From positions 1-12,568 of the forward strand of contig JAHFAB010000018.1 in the NCBI GenBank assembly GCA_023250795.1: a stretch of DNA of 12,568 nt, given 5' to 3'. Below are positions 6,038 through 12,568 of this stretch, piece after piece. Under the pieces are notes generated by a model. The model was given only the letters and a program-made list of their open reading frames with translations, ran no database searches and was not told the origin of the DNA. The DNA comes from Bacteriovoracaceae bacterium. Lineage in GTDB: Bacteria; Bdellovibrionota; UBA1018. How positions within the stretch are numbered: position 1 is the first letter of the stretch; each line of letters starts with the position of its first letter. Made by a program: the position numbers and the translations under genes.

Positions 6038-7090
6038 CTACTTCAATAAAACCAAGTCACTCCTGATAGGCACCAAATTTGTAATTTCAGAAAGTATCGC
6101 ACGATTAGAGTCAATTCCATAAAGCGAACGGATATAGATTTTCCCATCCGGGCTTGAAACGAGAGCTGACGGAAAATAGATCTCATTTTTTGAAATTTTG
6201 GCCAAATTGATTTGCAATTTCAGATCAACCACTTCAAGTGTTGGCGGGATTTGAGCGTCTAAACTGCCTCGATCTAGTACAATGAGAGAACCGTTCATCT
6301 CTATGATTCCAACTGGATCTGTAGAGAGTAAGGGGATTCGTGTGACATCTAAAGTATCCGGATCAAATTCGAGCAACATTCGATCGTAAGCGGATAAAAC
6401 GTATACTTTTCCTCCAGGGCGACGAAAGATGGAGGAGTAGTTTCCCCGTTCTTGGTGTTCACTGGGAATGTAGTTTAGAAGCTGTGTTCCAGTCTTAGCG
6501 TTTAAAACTCGGAGGGTTCTTCCACTGGGATTAGTAATATTGGACGAAGAAATAATAAAAAGTTTACCCTGAGAAGCCACCATTTGTACAGGTCCAGGTC
6601 CTGCATCAAAAGACGTGCCCTTCCCTAAAGTCTGAGCGTTGAGAGTCAATATTTTTCTTGTTCCTGTATCAGAGATGTAAAGAGTGTTTCCGTCTAGAGC
6701 AAGTGCAGAAGGTCCAATCAATTCCGGGCTGAGATCTATTTCTTTTTCTAATTTTAAAGTATTAGTATTGATTACATTGATCATGATGCCGCCGGTCGTA
6801 GAAACAAAGAGTCTATTGCCATACGAAATCATTTCTTGTGGGGCTGGTCGGTAAGCTTGCATGGGGTCGTAGGTGAAGAAAAAGTTAGAAACCTTTTCTT
6901 CGCTTACGGCAGTGAGGAGATTTTGCCTAGTTTCTGTAAAATATAGGATGCCTTTAGCATAGTAGAGATTTCCCCAGTTGCCGTGATAGAGGTCCAGGAT
7001 TTTTCGATAATCAGCGGAGAAAGCTACCGAAGAAATAAGCGATACGATAAAAGTTAAAAGAACCCCACGCAATCCAATTTTATTTTTCAA
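6038..7090 (-). CDS. Secreted beta-propeller-like protein (YVTN/NHL-type)
   Basis: This protein of about 350 residues begins with a Sec signal peptide, a KNK..R n-region and a hydrophobic core, with likely cleavage after AFSA (about residue 26). The mature part has recurring strand-rich blades such as ALALDGNTLYISDTGTRKIL, MVASQGKLFIISS and ALVSSPDGKIYIRS. This pattern is typical of six- or seven-bladed propellers of the YVTN/NHL type. Propellers of this kind usually bind ligands or proteins in the periplasm or outside; no catalytic motif or lipobox is visible. I chose the TTG at 7090-7088 because GGAGGG (7098-7103) lies 7 nt upstream and a textbook signal peptide follows at once. The longer frame to 7132 would add 14 residues that spoil the n-region. 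It is a single gene, divergent from top6B across the MITE-like element. Confidence 0.7.
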   Translation of the reverse strand: MKNKIGLRGVLLTFIVSLISSVAFSADYRKILDLYHGNWGNLYYAKGILYFTETRQNLLTAVSEEKVSNFFFTYDPMQAYRPAPQEMISYGNRLFVSTTGGIMINVINTNTLKLEKEIDLSPELIGPSALALDGNTLYISDTGTRKILTLNAQTLGKGTSFDAGPGPVQMVASQGKLFIISSSNITNPSGRTLRVLNAKTGTQLLNYIPSEHQERGNYSSIFRRPGGKVYVLSAYDRMLLEFDPDTLDVTRIPLLSTDPVGIIEMNGSLIVLDRGSLDAQIPPTLEVVDLKLQINLAKISKNEIYFPSALVSSPDGKIYIRSLYGIDSNRAILSEITNLVPIRSDLVLLK

Positions 7091-7097
7091 ATCAAGT

Positions 7098-7103
7098 CCC
7101 TCC
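7098..7103 (-). promoter_or_regulatory. Shine-Dalgarno GGAGGG deciding the propeller gene start
   Basis: On the minus strand GGAGGG ends 7 nt before the TTG at 7090-7088. It would lie inside the coding frame if the ATG at 7132 were used, so it favours the shorter protein with a clean signal peptide. The rmuC start in this window has the same TTG plus strong-SD arrangement. Confidence 0.7.
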
Positions 7104-7151
7104 ACACACAGGGGGCACCCTACTTGAAACAAAGAGAGAAGTCAAACTGGT

Positions 7152-7293
7152 TGGAAATAAAGCAATAGCATCAATAATTATAATGAGTGGTGTCGGGGAC
7201 GCACATCCATGTGCTCGCTGTGCTTATGTCCTTCCATGGACGCACACGCCCCTCACACTCATTATAATTATTGATGCTATTGCTTTATTTCCA
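7152..7293. repeat. 142-bp MITE-like element with 38-bp perfect inverted terminal repeats
   Basis: The arms 7152-7189 and 7256-7293 are perfectly complementary over 38 bases, beginning TGGAAATAAAGC and ending GCTTTATTTCCA. Inside, a weaker stem continues (GGGG against CCCC, TCCATG 7206-7211 against CATGGA 7235-7240). A separate small hairpin, GCACAT-CC-ATGTGC, lies at 7201-7214. The GC-rich core (TGTCGGGGACGCACATCC) contrasts with AT-rich arms that each contain TATAAT. No open transposase and no clear target-site duplication is seen. The size and terminal repeats fit a MITE or a REP-type palindromic element. It separates the divergent propeller and top6B genes and ends 36 bp before the top6B start, so it may affect that promoter. 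Confidence 0.7.
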
Positions 7294-7329
7294 TTGAGTT
7301 TAATGTTTTTTTTTGTTTCAATTCAACCC

Positions 7330-8991
7330 ATGGCTTCCAAGACTGAAAAGATTACAACCAGCAGTACGGCGGAGTATTTTTCAAAAAACCTGCAGCAAGT
7401 CGGTTTTTCATCCCAAGTCAAAGCCGTTTTGACCACTTTAAAAGAGGCGGTTGATAATGCACTTGATGCATGCGAAGAGGGGGGCATTTTGCCCGAAGTC
7501 ACCGTTTGGGTTGAAAAAGTAGGCCCGGGTTCATTGAAAAACTCCGATCAAATTCGGGTGAAGGTCGAGGACAACGGTCCAGGAATTGAAGCCGATGACG
7601 TGCCAAAAGTTTTTGGAGAATACCTGGCTTCTTCGAAATTTGGCCGAGGGCGTTGTTCGCGAGGCCAGCAGGGGATTGGAATTTCAGCGGCTACCACCTG
7701 GGCCCAACTGACCTGTGCCGTAGGTGCCAGGGTCATTACAAAGACGAGTAAGATGCGCAAGGCACTTTCTACTTTGGTCGAAGTGGATATTAAAAATAAT
7801 AAAGGTGTGCTGCGCGAAAAAGAGACGATTGACTGGGACCGAGAGCATGGGACATCGGTGGAGTTTTTGATCGATGGACGCATACAACTCAACGGTGAGG
7901 CAGGGCTTCTGAACTATCTGAACGGTACAACGCTCGTCAATCCTCACTTGACTCTAAAATATCATCTTCCCGATACGGAGCCTCTCACGGTCGAAAGAGT
8001 GAGTATGGTGGTGCCTGAAATTCCTCCTGCGACTGAACCCCATCCTCATACACTGAAGTTGGGAGAATTTATCGCGCATTCTCATCTCTTTGGGCGTATC
8101 ACCGTGAACGCTTGGCTCAAAAAAGGGTTTTCCAGAGTTCACGAAGGAGTGATCAAAGAGCTCGTGCAAGCGGGGATCAAAAAATCCCTTTTAGAAAAGT
8201 CAGTCGACTCTACCTCTGAGGCAGACTTTAAACAGGTTTTTACGGGCCTTCAAAATCTCCAACTCATGGCCCCTTCGACGAAATCAGTGCTCTCCATTGG
8301 AGAAGATGCATTAGCTAAAAGTATCAAACGTCTTGGTGATATTGATTTTTTTTCCGTGATGACGAGAAAACCTGCAATTTGTGATTTCAAGCCGGTGCAA
8401 GTCGAAGTTGCAATTGCACGACTGAAGGAAAAGTCGTCGGAGGCAGAAACTCCTGTCCAAGTTTTACGTTTTGCCAATCGCGTACCGCTGCAATTCGATA
8501 AAGCGGCTTGTGCGATTTTTCATTCTATTCAGTCAGTCAATTGGCGGACCTATGGATTAGTTCAACCCAAAGACTCGCTCCCTCAGGGGCCTTATATTAT
8601 TGCGGTGAGTGTGGTTTCACCGTTTATTAAATTCAAAAATGCCTCAAAAGAAACTGTAGATGCTTCAGATGAGCTCGTCGAAGAAATCAGGCGTGCCCTG
8701 ATCCAAGCCGGACAACGTCTCTCTAAACATATCCGAAAAGAAGATAAGGCTAATGAGCTCGAGGAAAAAATACGTCATATTGAGCAGTTTTGCCCGATTT
8801 TAGTCGAAGGGCTTTGTCGAATTACAAAAGCTCCAGAGATTCGGAAAAAAAGAGCTGAAGAAGGTTTGATTAAGCTCTTAGGCAGAGATGCAAGGACTAC
8901 TGAAAAAGAATTAGAAGAAGCGCACGCCATCTTGGAAGAGCATCAAGAAAAAAATCTAGAAAAGCAAAAAAATGAGGCTGAGGTAATCTAA
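7330..8991 (+). CDS. top6B: DNA topoisomerase VI subunit B (GHKL ATPase)
   Basis: This 553-residue protein is the ATPase subunit of a type IIB topoisomerase, which passes one duplex through another using ATP. GHKL boxes are clear: KEAVDNALDA (38-47, with Mg-binding N43 and the general-base candidate E39), VEDNGPGI (79-86) and SRGQQGIGIS (110-119). A transducer-type region follows, with the candidate switch lysine K440 in NASKETVDA. A charged helical tail closes the protein (about 470-553). The length is close to archaeal subunits of about 530 residues. The ATG at 7330 gives an N-terminus like archaeal ones (TTSSTAEYFSKN). The longer frame from 7183 merely translates the inverted-repeat element. 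No SD precedes 7330; ATG 7303 is a weaker alternative. Its stop abuts the subunit A start. Confidence 0.93.
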   Translation: MASKTEKITTSSTAEYFSKNLQQVGFSSQVKAVLTTLKEAVDNALDACEEGGILPEVTVWVEKVGPGSLKNSDQIRVKVEDNGPGIEADDVPKVFGEYLASSKFGRGRCSRGQQGIGISAATTWAQLTCAVGARVITKTSKMRKALSTLVEVDIKNNKGVLREKETIDWDREHGTSVEFLIDGRIQLNGEAGLLNYLNGTTLVNPHLTLKYHLPDTEPLTVERVSMVVPEIPPATEPHPHTLKLGEFIAHSHLFGRITVNAWLKKGFSRVHEGVIKELVQAGIKKSLLEKSVDSTSEADFKQVFTGLQNLQLMAPSTKSVLSIGEDALAKSIKRLGDIDFFSVMTRKPAICDFKPVQVEVAIARLKEKSSEAETPVQVLRFANRVPLQFDKAACAIFHSIQSVNWRTYGLVQPKDSLPQGPYIIAVSVVSPFIKFKNASKETVDASDELVEEIRRALIQAGQRLSKHIRKEDKANELEEKIRHIEQFCPILVEGLCRITKAPEIRKKRAEEGLIKLLGRDARTTEKELEEAHAILEEHQEKNLEKQKNEAEVI

Positions 8992-10137
8992 ATGGCAAGA
9001 ACCGATCATGAAATTCCAAAGATGAGTAAAGAACTATGCAGCCGGTTGCTTGCGGATTTGGAAAAAGCCAAGCGCCCCGTTCTTTATGCGACTAAATGTT
9101 CGTTGGATAATTCGCGGTATGATGCCAAGGTGGGGTATCTCACTCCTGGACCTAAAAAAGTGGCGACAGAACTCAATGTGAGCTCTGTGAAAAAAATGTC
9201 TCGAGCGATTTTCATGTTGGAAATTTTACTTATGAAACTGGAAACCGCAGCCGTACATACCAAAAGAGAACTTTATTACATCAGTAAAGGAGAAATAAAA
9301 CACAATCCTCATCTCAAACCTCTGGATTTTGCAGATCAAGATGAGTCCGATGAGATCATTGATTTTATTTGCGAGCTTCTTGAGTGTTATAGAGAAGACC
9401 TGAACTGTTATGCTAATGACCGTGGTGGACAGACCTATGCCCAGCAGTTGATTGTGACTGAGACTTTGCCAGATGGGGATAAGGCGGTGATTGATTTATC
9501 TAAGTTAGGGACCACACCATTTCAGCCCAAAAATCGGCCACAGAATTTGAAACTTTCATCCAAAAAGAAAATTGATTTTTGTTTAATTGTGGAATCAGAG
9601 GGCACGGCCAACACTTTGGCTGCCAATGGTTTTACGAAAAGAAACAATGCTATTTTGATGGGTGCTCAGGGCGTGCCCTCCAATGGGGTGCGAGGTTGGT
9701 GTAAACTCATCCAAGATCAACTCAAAGTGCCACTTTATTTCTTCGGAGATCTGGACGCCTATACGGTGCAAAATATTTTTAGAACTCTTAAGGCCGGTTC
9801 AGCTGCCTCTTTGATTCGAAACTCTGATTTCTCAGCTCCGGATGTGAAGTTTTTAGGAGTTCTCCCCGAAGATATCAAGAAGTACGACCTCAACGACTAC
9901 CCAGTGAAGGAAAACGACGCTCAAGAAGTCAGGTCTCTGAAGAAGGCCCAAGACGCGCTGAAGAACGACCCCTTCTTTCACGACAAAAGAAACAAAGGGC
10001 TTTCTCAGATTCTCAAGTGGTTACTTGCAAACAAAAGACGCTGCGAGCAGCAAGCCTACTTTACTGTAGCTCCGCGCGATCCGACCATGCCTGAAAAAAT
10101 CATCGTCGATAAGATCAAGCGTGGGGAGTATTACTAG
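8992..10137 (+). CDS. top6A: DNA topoisomerase VI subunit A (Spo11-like cleavage subunit)
   Basis: This 381-residue protein is the DNA-cutting subunit of topoisomerase VI and a homologue of Spo11. The winged-helix (5Y-CAP) part holds KRELYYISKGEI, with Y96 as the probable catalytic tyrosine and Y95 next to it. The Toprim domain has LIVESEGTANTL with E201, and FFGDLDAYTVQNIF with D253 and D255, the acids expected to hold Mg2+. The usual DxDPxG is DLDAYT here, so Pro and Gly are replaced. The length matches archaeal subunits (about 370-390). The ATG directly follows the top6B stop, with GAGG (8980-8983) 8 nt upstream, so the two are one operon and probably made in matched amounts. The stop overlaps the convergent barrel gene's stop by three bases at CTAG. 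Confidence 0.93.
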   Translation: MARTDHEIPKMSKELCSRLLADLEKAKRPVLYATKCSLDNSRYDAKVGYLTPGPKKVATELNVSSVKKMSRAIFMLEILLMKLETAAVHTKRELYYISKGEIKHNPHLKPLDFADQDESDEIIDFICELLECYREDLNCYANDRGGQTYAQQLIVTETLPDGDKAVIDLSKLGTTPFQPKNRPQNLKLSSKKKIDFCLIVESEGTANTLAANGFTKRNNAILMGAQGVPSNGVRGWCKLIQDQLKVPLYFFGDLDAYTVQNIFRTLKAGSAASLIRNSDFSAPDVKFLGVLPEDIKKYDLNDYPVKENDAQEVRSLKKAQDALKNDPFFHDKRNKGLSQILKWLLANKRRCEQQAYFTVAPRDPTMPEKIIVDKIKRGEYY

Positions 10138-10841
10138 AATCGGTAGCCAACGCCCATTTCGATCGTGTAGTCAATGCCGCTCAGCGTAGAGTTCGGTATG
10201 TCAACTGCAGTTCCTGTTTTGGTTACGGTGCCTGAAACAGTAGAGGGGGCTGACACAAAAGTGATCCCTAACCCTAGACTTAGATTGAGATCCTCCAACC
10301 CTTTTTCTTTGAGCCACCATTGGTAGAGGCCTAGTCCTTTGAGTAGTACACTGCTTGTGCTTGCCGTAGATACGTCTGTTTTTAAGGAGAACGAGGTAAA
10401 TGCGATACTGGCAGCAGTAACTATCCCAGTCGTATAGCGTTTTTTGTTCAGGTAATAGTTTCCTCTGGCGCCAATAATCAGTGTTGTATTGGAAGCCCCC
10501 CCGACTGAAGTCGAAATGAGCCCTAAAGTCGGCCCTACAGTAACCGCATCGTTAAAATACCCATAGTCGAGTTCTAAATTAATCATTTTGCTTCGAATGA
10601 GTTCAAATACATTGGTTCTCACGTTAAACTTCTTTTCCGAAACAGGTTCAGAGGTTTCTTCTATAGCTGGAGCTACTTCAGCGACTTTTTTAGGTGCTTG
10701 CTTGTTTTTTGCTTTTACATGGGCCGCTTTCGTTGTGCTCTTTTTAGTGGTCGTATTAGTCGCTGCCAACGAAACAGTTCCAACCGAAAAACCAAAGACC
10801 AATAAAATTATAAAAACTGATTTGCAGAGTAATTTTTTCAT
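10134..10841 (-). CDS. Probable outer-membrane beta-barrel protein
   Basis: This 235-residue protein has a Sec signal peptide (KK start, hydrophobic core, likely cleavage after SLAA at about 27). A Lys/Thr/Ala-rich linker follows at about 28-70, possibly a periplasmic or peptidoglycan-contacting stretch. The rest has alternating polar and aromatic strands (LELDYGYF, TLIIGARGNYYL, DLNLSLGLGITF) and ends TIEMGVGYRF. A terminal Phe with alternating hydrophobics is the BAM-recognised signature of outer-membrane barrels. I do not recognise a specific family; the size suggests an eight-stranded barrel of the OmpA/OprF or opacity type. A good SD (AAGGGGA, 10848-10854) is 6 nt before the ATG. It follows the globin gene on the same strand after 50 bp that include a possible promoter, and converges on top6A. 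Confidence 0.65.
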   Translation of the reverse strand: MKKLLCKSVFIILLVFGFSVGTVSLAATNTTTKKSTTKAAHVKAKNKQAPKKVAEVAPAIEETSEPVSEKKFNVRTNVFELIRSKMINLELDYGYFNDAVTVGPTLGLISTSVGGASNTTLIIGARGNYYLNKKRYTTGIVTAASIAFTSFSLKTDVSTASTSSVLLKGLGLYQWWLKEKGLEDLNLSLGLGITFVSAPSTVSGTVTKTGTAVDIPNSTLSGIDYTIEMGVGYRF

Positions 10842-10862
10842 TTTAGATCCCCTTTGAATTAG

Positions 10863-10891
10863 AGAGTAATGTTTTTTTTATAAAAGTACAA
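10863..10891 (-). promoter_or_regulatory. Possible promoter of the barrel gene
   Basis: On the minus strand TTGTAC (10891-10886) and TACTCT (10868-10863) are separated by 17 bases that are almost all A/T. They lie 22 bp before the ATG of the barrel gene. The hexamers are only moderate matches to sigma-70 sites, so this is a candidate only. Confidence 0.3.
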
Positions 10892-11278
10892 CTACTGACT
10901 TGGCGTTACAACGCCCTTGCGAAAAGCTTTTTCGAACCTTACCCAAATTCGCATATCCTCATCACTTACGTCATGCTTTTTTAGAGTCTCTTTGAGTATC
11001 TCAATGCGTCGGTCGAAATGGCCTGGAAAAATAGGCGGGAGTTTAAGATGAGCTTGAGAAGGCGGTTTTCCAGAATAGCTCTTCACCCCCCCAGTTTTAG
11101 AGAGCAGAAATTCTTTTTGTTTCAGAGCAACCGCCCGAGGATCTTTTCCGCTGAAAAAAAAACCAATCAAAACATCCTGAGACATTTTCTGATAAAATTC
11201 GATCAAGATTTTTTCTAATTTTTCTTCACCCAGGTTTTCATAGAGAGATTTCAACTCAGACAGGTTTATTTTTGACAT
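10892..11278 (-). CDS. Truncated haemoglobin (2-on-2 globin)
   Basis: This 128-residue protein has the short-globin outline. LYENLGEEKLEKILIEFYQKM forms the A/B helices with Tyr B10 at Y29, and IGFFFSGKD follows. KSYSGKPPSQAHLKLP contains the proximal haem-binding His H77 (F8). FPGHFDRRIEILKETL and a final helix with W112 (candidate G8 Trp) complete the fold. Such globins bind O2 or NO and often serve in detoxification, redox chemistry or oxygen sensing. I leave the group (I, II or III) open. The ATG lies three bases after the methyltransferase stop, giving tandem TAG-TGA-ATG, without a strong SD, so translation is probably coupled. It is the third gene of the FKBP-methyltransferase-globin operon. 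Confidence 0.82.
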   Translation of the reverse strand: MSKINLSELKSLYENLGEEKLEKILIEFYQKMSQDVLIGFFFSGKDPRAVALKQKEFLLSKTGGVKSYSGKPPSQAHLKLPPIFPGHFDRRIEILKETLKKHDVSDEDMRIWVRFEKAFRKGVVTPSQ

Positions 11279-11281
11279 TCA

Positions 11282-12109
11282 CTAGCACGCAAGAGCTTTG
11301 GCTTGAACCCAAGTGTTGAAAAACACGGCATTGGGGTCGTCTTTCAAACAAATTAGTTCTTTTTTCATTTCTTCCACCAGTTTAGGAGTGACTTTTCCGG
11401 CTTGCAGAAGTCCAGGAGCACCACTGAGCAAGAAGCTAATCCAATCCTCAATAAACTCCCCTCGTTTTTTTGGTGCCCGGTTATCATAATGATGAACAGA
11501 AACATCCGTGCTCACGTCTTGGAAGCCTGCTGCTAACAAATAATTAGCAAGTTTTGCGCCAACAAAGGGATCCCCCCCGAGTGACCAATGGTGATCATTG
11601 AAAGCAAACCAATATTGCAAGGTTGCGGGGCTGTAAGGGTGGACGTAGAAAGTTGCATTGAGCACTTCTGTACAATAAATTATGGAAGAAGCTTTGAGAA
11701 CTCGTCTAATTTCTCTCAAAATTTCGATTGGCTTCTGTACGTGCTCCAGAAACCAACAAACAAAGGCCCCGTCAAAGGAATTTTCAGGGTAGGGAAGTTC
11801 TAATGCATTGCCCAGATCAAAAGATACACGCCCAGATTTGATCAAAGGAGCGAGTTTTTTCCGAGCCTGTTCTATTTGAATCGAAGAAGCATCCATTCCC
11901 TGCACATGCAGATGCGGGAAACGTTTTAAAAGTATCTCAGTTTGAGCCCCCACGCCACAGCCGACTTCCAAGATCCTTTTTTGTTTAGAAAAATCTACTT
12001 TTTCATAGACTATGTGTTCAAAAAATCGAGCCTGATTATAAAGACGTGCTTGTTCCTGTTCGGAATACCCGTGGAGATAATTTGGAGCGCTCTTTATTTT
12101 TTTAGCCAC
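11282..12109 (-). CDS. Class I SAM-dependent methyltransferase
   Basis: This 275-residue protein has the Rossmann methyltransferase motifs: LEVGCGVGAQT (47-57), GMDASSIQIEQAR (71-83, with the ribose-binding acid D73) and ENSFDGAFVCWFLEHV (109-124). A C-terminal region unique to the subfamily follows (AFNDHHWSLGGDPFVGAKL). The N-terminal HGYSEQEQARLYNQA is a lead-in seen in a set of small-molecule methyltransferases. The substrate cannot be told; small metabolite or lipid O-, N- or C-methylation are options. The start is GTG at 12109, 5 bp after the FKBP gene stop, with AAGGG overlapping that stop but only 2 nt from GTG. This is a short spacing that suggests coupling to the gene before. No later start would keep the lead-in. 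Confidence 0.85.
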   Translation of the reverse strand: MAKKIKSAPNYLHGYSEQEQARLYNQARFFEHIVYEKVDFSKQKRILEVGCGVGAQTEILLKRFPHLHVQGMDASSIQIEQARKKLAPLIKSGRVSFDLGNALELPYPENSFDGAFVCWFLEHVQKPIEILREIRRVLKASSIIYCTEVLNATFYVHPYSPATLQYWFAFNDHHWSLGGDPFVGAKLANYLLAAGFQDVSTDVSVHHYDNRAPKKRGEFIEDWISFLLSGAPGLLQAGKVTPKLVEEMKKELICLKDDPNAVFFNTWVQAKALAC

Positions 12110-12114
12110 GGCCC

Positions 12115-12516
12115 TTATTTAATGGATAGCAATTCTATATCAAAAATCAGAGTAGAATTAGGAGGGATCACATCGCCGGCTCCCGCTGCTCCATATCCCA
12201 GCTCTGGCGGAATGGTGAGCTTTCTTTTTTCTCCCACTTTCATGCCTAAAACGCCCTTTTCCCAGCCTTGGATGACGTGGCCTTCGCCCAGTTTAAAAAC
12301 AAAGGGTTGTCCTAGGTCTACCGAAGAATCAAACTTGGTTCCATTCTCTAGCCAGCCTGTATAATGGACCGTGACTGTTTTTCCTACTTCTGCGACTGCT
12401 TCTCCAGTTCCAACTTTGATTGAGTCCACTTTTACTTCACCTTGTGCAGCTTTTTTTGTACATCCCACCACCAAAGCAAACGATATCAGCGCGAGCAATG
12501 GTATAGTCTTATTCAT
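12115..12516 (-). CDS. FKBP-type peptidyl-prolyl isomerase lipoprotein
   Basis: This 133-residue protein starts with a lipoprotein signal, with the lipobox LVVGC ending at C19, so it should be anchored to a membrane and face the periplasm. A single FKBP domain (about 42-133) keeps the binding-pocket residues by alignment to FKBP12: Y52, F62, D63, V81-I82, W85, Y108 and F125. It is therefore expected to be an active cis-trans prolyl isomerase that helps fold exported proteins. The SD AAAGGAG (12523-12529) is 6 nt before the ATG. It is the first gene of the FKBP-methyltransferase-globin run, with the promoter presumably at or beyond the window edge. I saw no N-terminal FkpA-like dimerisation domain, so this is a short form. 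Confidence 0.93.
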   Translation of the reverse strand: MNKTIPLLALISFALVVGCTKKAAQGEVKVDSIKVGTGEAVAEVGKTVTVHYTGWLENGTKFDSSVDLGQPFVFKLGEGHVIQGWEKGVLGMKVGEKRKLTIPPELGYGAAGAGDVIPPNSTLIFDIELLSIK

Positions 12517-12568
12517 CTTGAGCTCCTTTTTTTAAGATCGTACAAACTAGATTGACATAGGTTTATAA

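Noticed and set aside
7091..7132. Longer start of the propeller gene at 7132
   Set aside because: It would place the GGAGGG ribosome site inside the gene and put 14 extra residues, with two Cys, before a complete signal peptide.
7152..7293. Intact insertion sequence
   Set aside because: At 142 bp it is too short for a transposase, and no clear target-site duplication flanks it, so only a MITE-like or palindromic element is claimed.
7183..7329. N-terminal extension of topoisomerase VI subunit B from an ATG at 7183
   Set aside because: These 49 codons translate the inverted-repeat element and look unlike any Topo VI N-terminus. The family-like sequence starts at the ATG at 7330.
8992..10137. 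Topo VIII or a meiotic-type Spo11 alone
   Set aside because: A separate full-length B subunit with GHKL and transducer regions lies directly upstream, which fits Topo VI better.

Overview
The window looks like a chromosomal segment of a Gram-negative bacterium. Supporting signs are a lipobox FKBP lipoprotein, a beta-barrel-like protein ending in Phe, Sec signal peptides and bacterial Shine-Dalgarno (SD) sequences. A deltaproteobacterial or Bdellovibrionota-like host is my guess from gene content only. No tRNA, rRNA, CRISPR array or intact transposase was seen.

Layout. Positions 1-1205: an accessory 'mobile mystery' pair, an XRE-type regulator and a Fic protein with overlapping GTGA codons, behind a very AT-rich leader that carries palindromic operator-like sites. 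Positions 1379-2224: a coiled-coil repeat protein with proline at one heptad position, built on 42-bp DNA repeats and followed by a very long hairpin and T-tract. Positions 2387-5253: rmuC (minus), diverging from a fatty acid hydroxylase/AI-2E-type permease pair. Positions 5303-6026: a MNT nucleotidyltransferase/HEPN pair with overlapping genes. Positions 6038-7090 (minus): a secreted beta-propeller-like protein. Positions 7152-7293: a 142-bp MITE-like inverted repeat. Positions 7330-10137: DNA topoisomerase VI subunits B and A, abutting. Positions 10134-12516 (minus): a probable outer-membrane barrel protein, then (in transcription order from the right) FKBP lipoprotein, methyltransferase and truncated haemoglobin in one compact operon.

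How the genes work together. The clearest partnership is top6B-top6A, which encodes a complete type IIB topoisomerase, an enzyme typical of archaea and plants and patchy in bacteria. Subunit B keeps the GHKL ATPase boxes. Subunit A keeps the candidate catalytic Tyr and the Toprim acids but has an altered DxDPxG motif. Two other pairs (XRE/Fic and MNT/HEPN) have toxin-antitoxin-like architecture. In each, the expected active-site motif of the effector differs from the textbook form: Asn replaces Asp/Glu in the Fic motif, and the HEPN protein has no Rx4-6H.

The most promising signals are the bacterial topoisomerase VI locus with its adjacent MITE-like element, the proline-phased repeat protein, and the paired ATGT-N-TTAA-N-ACAT operators. 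All functional statements rest on motif reading only; no database search was run.
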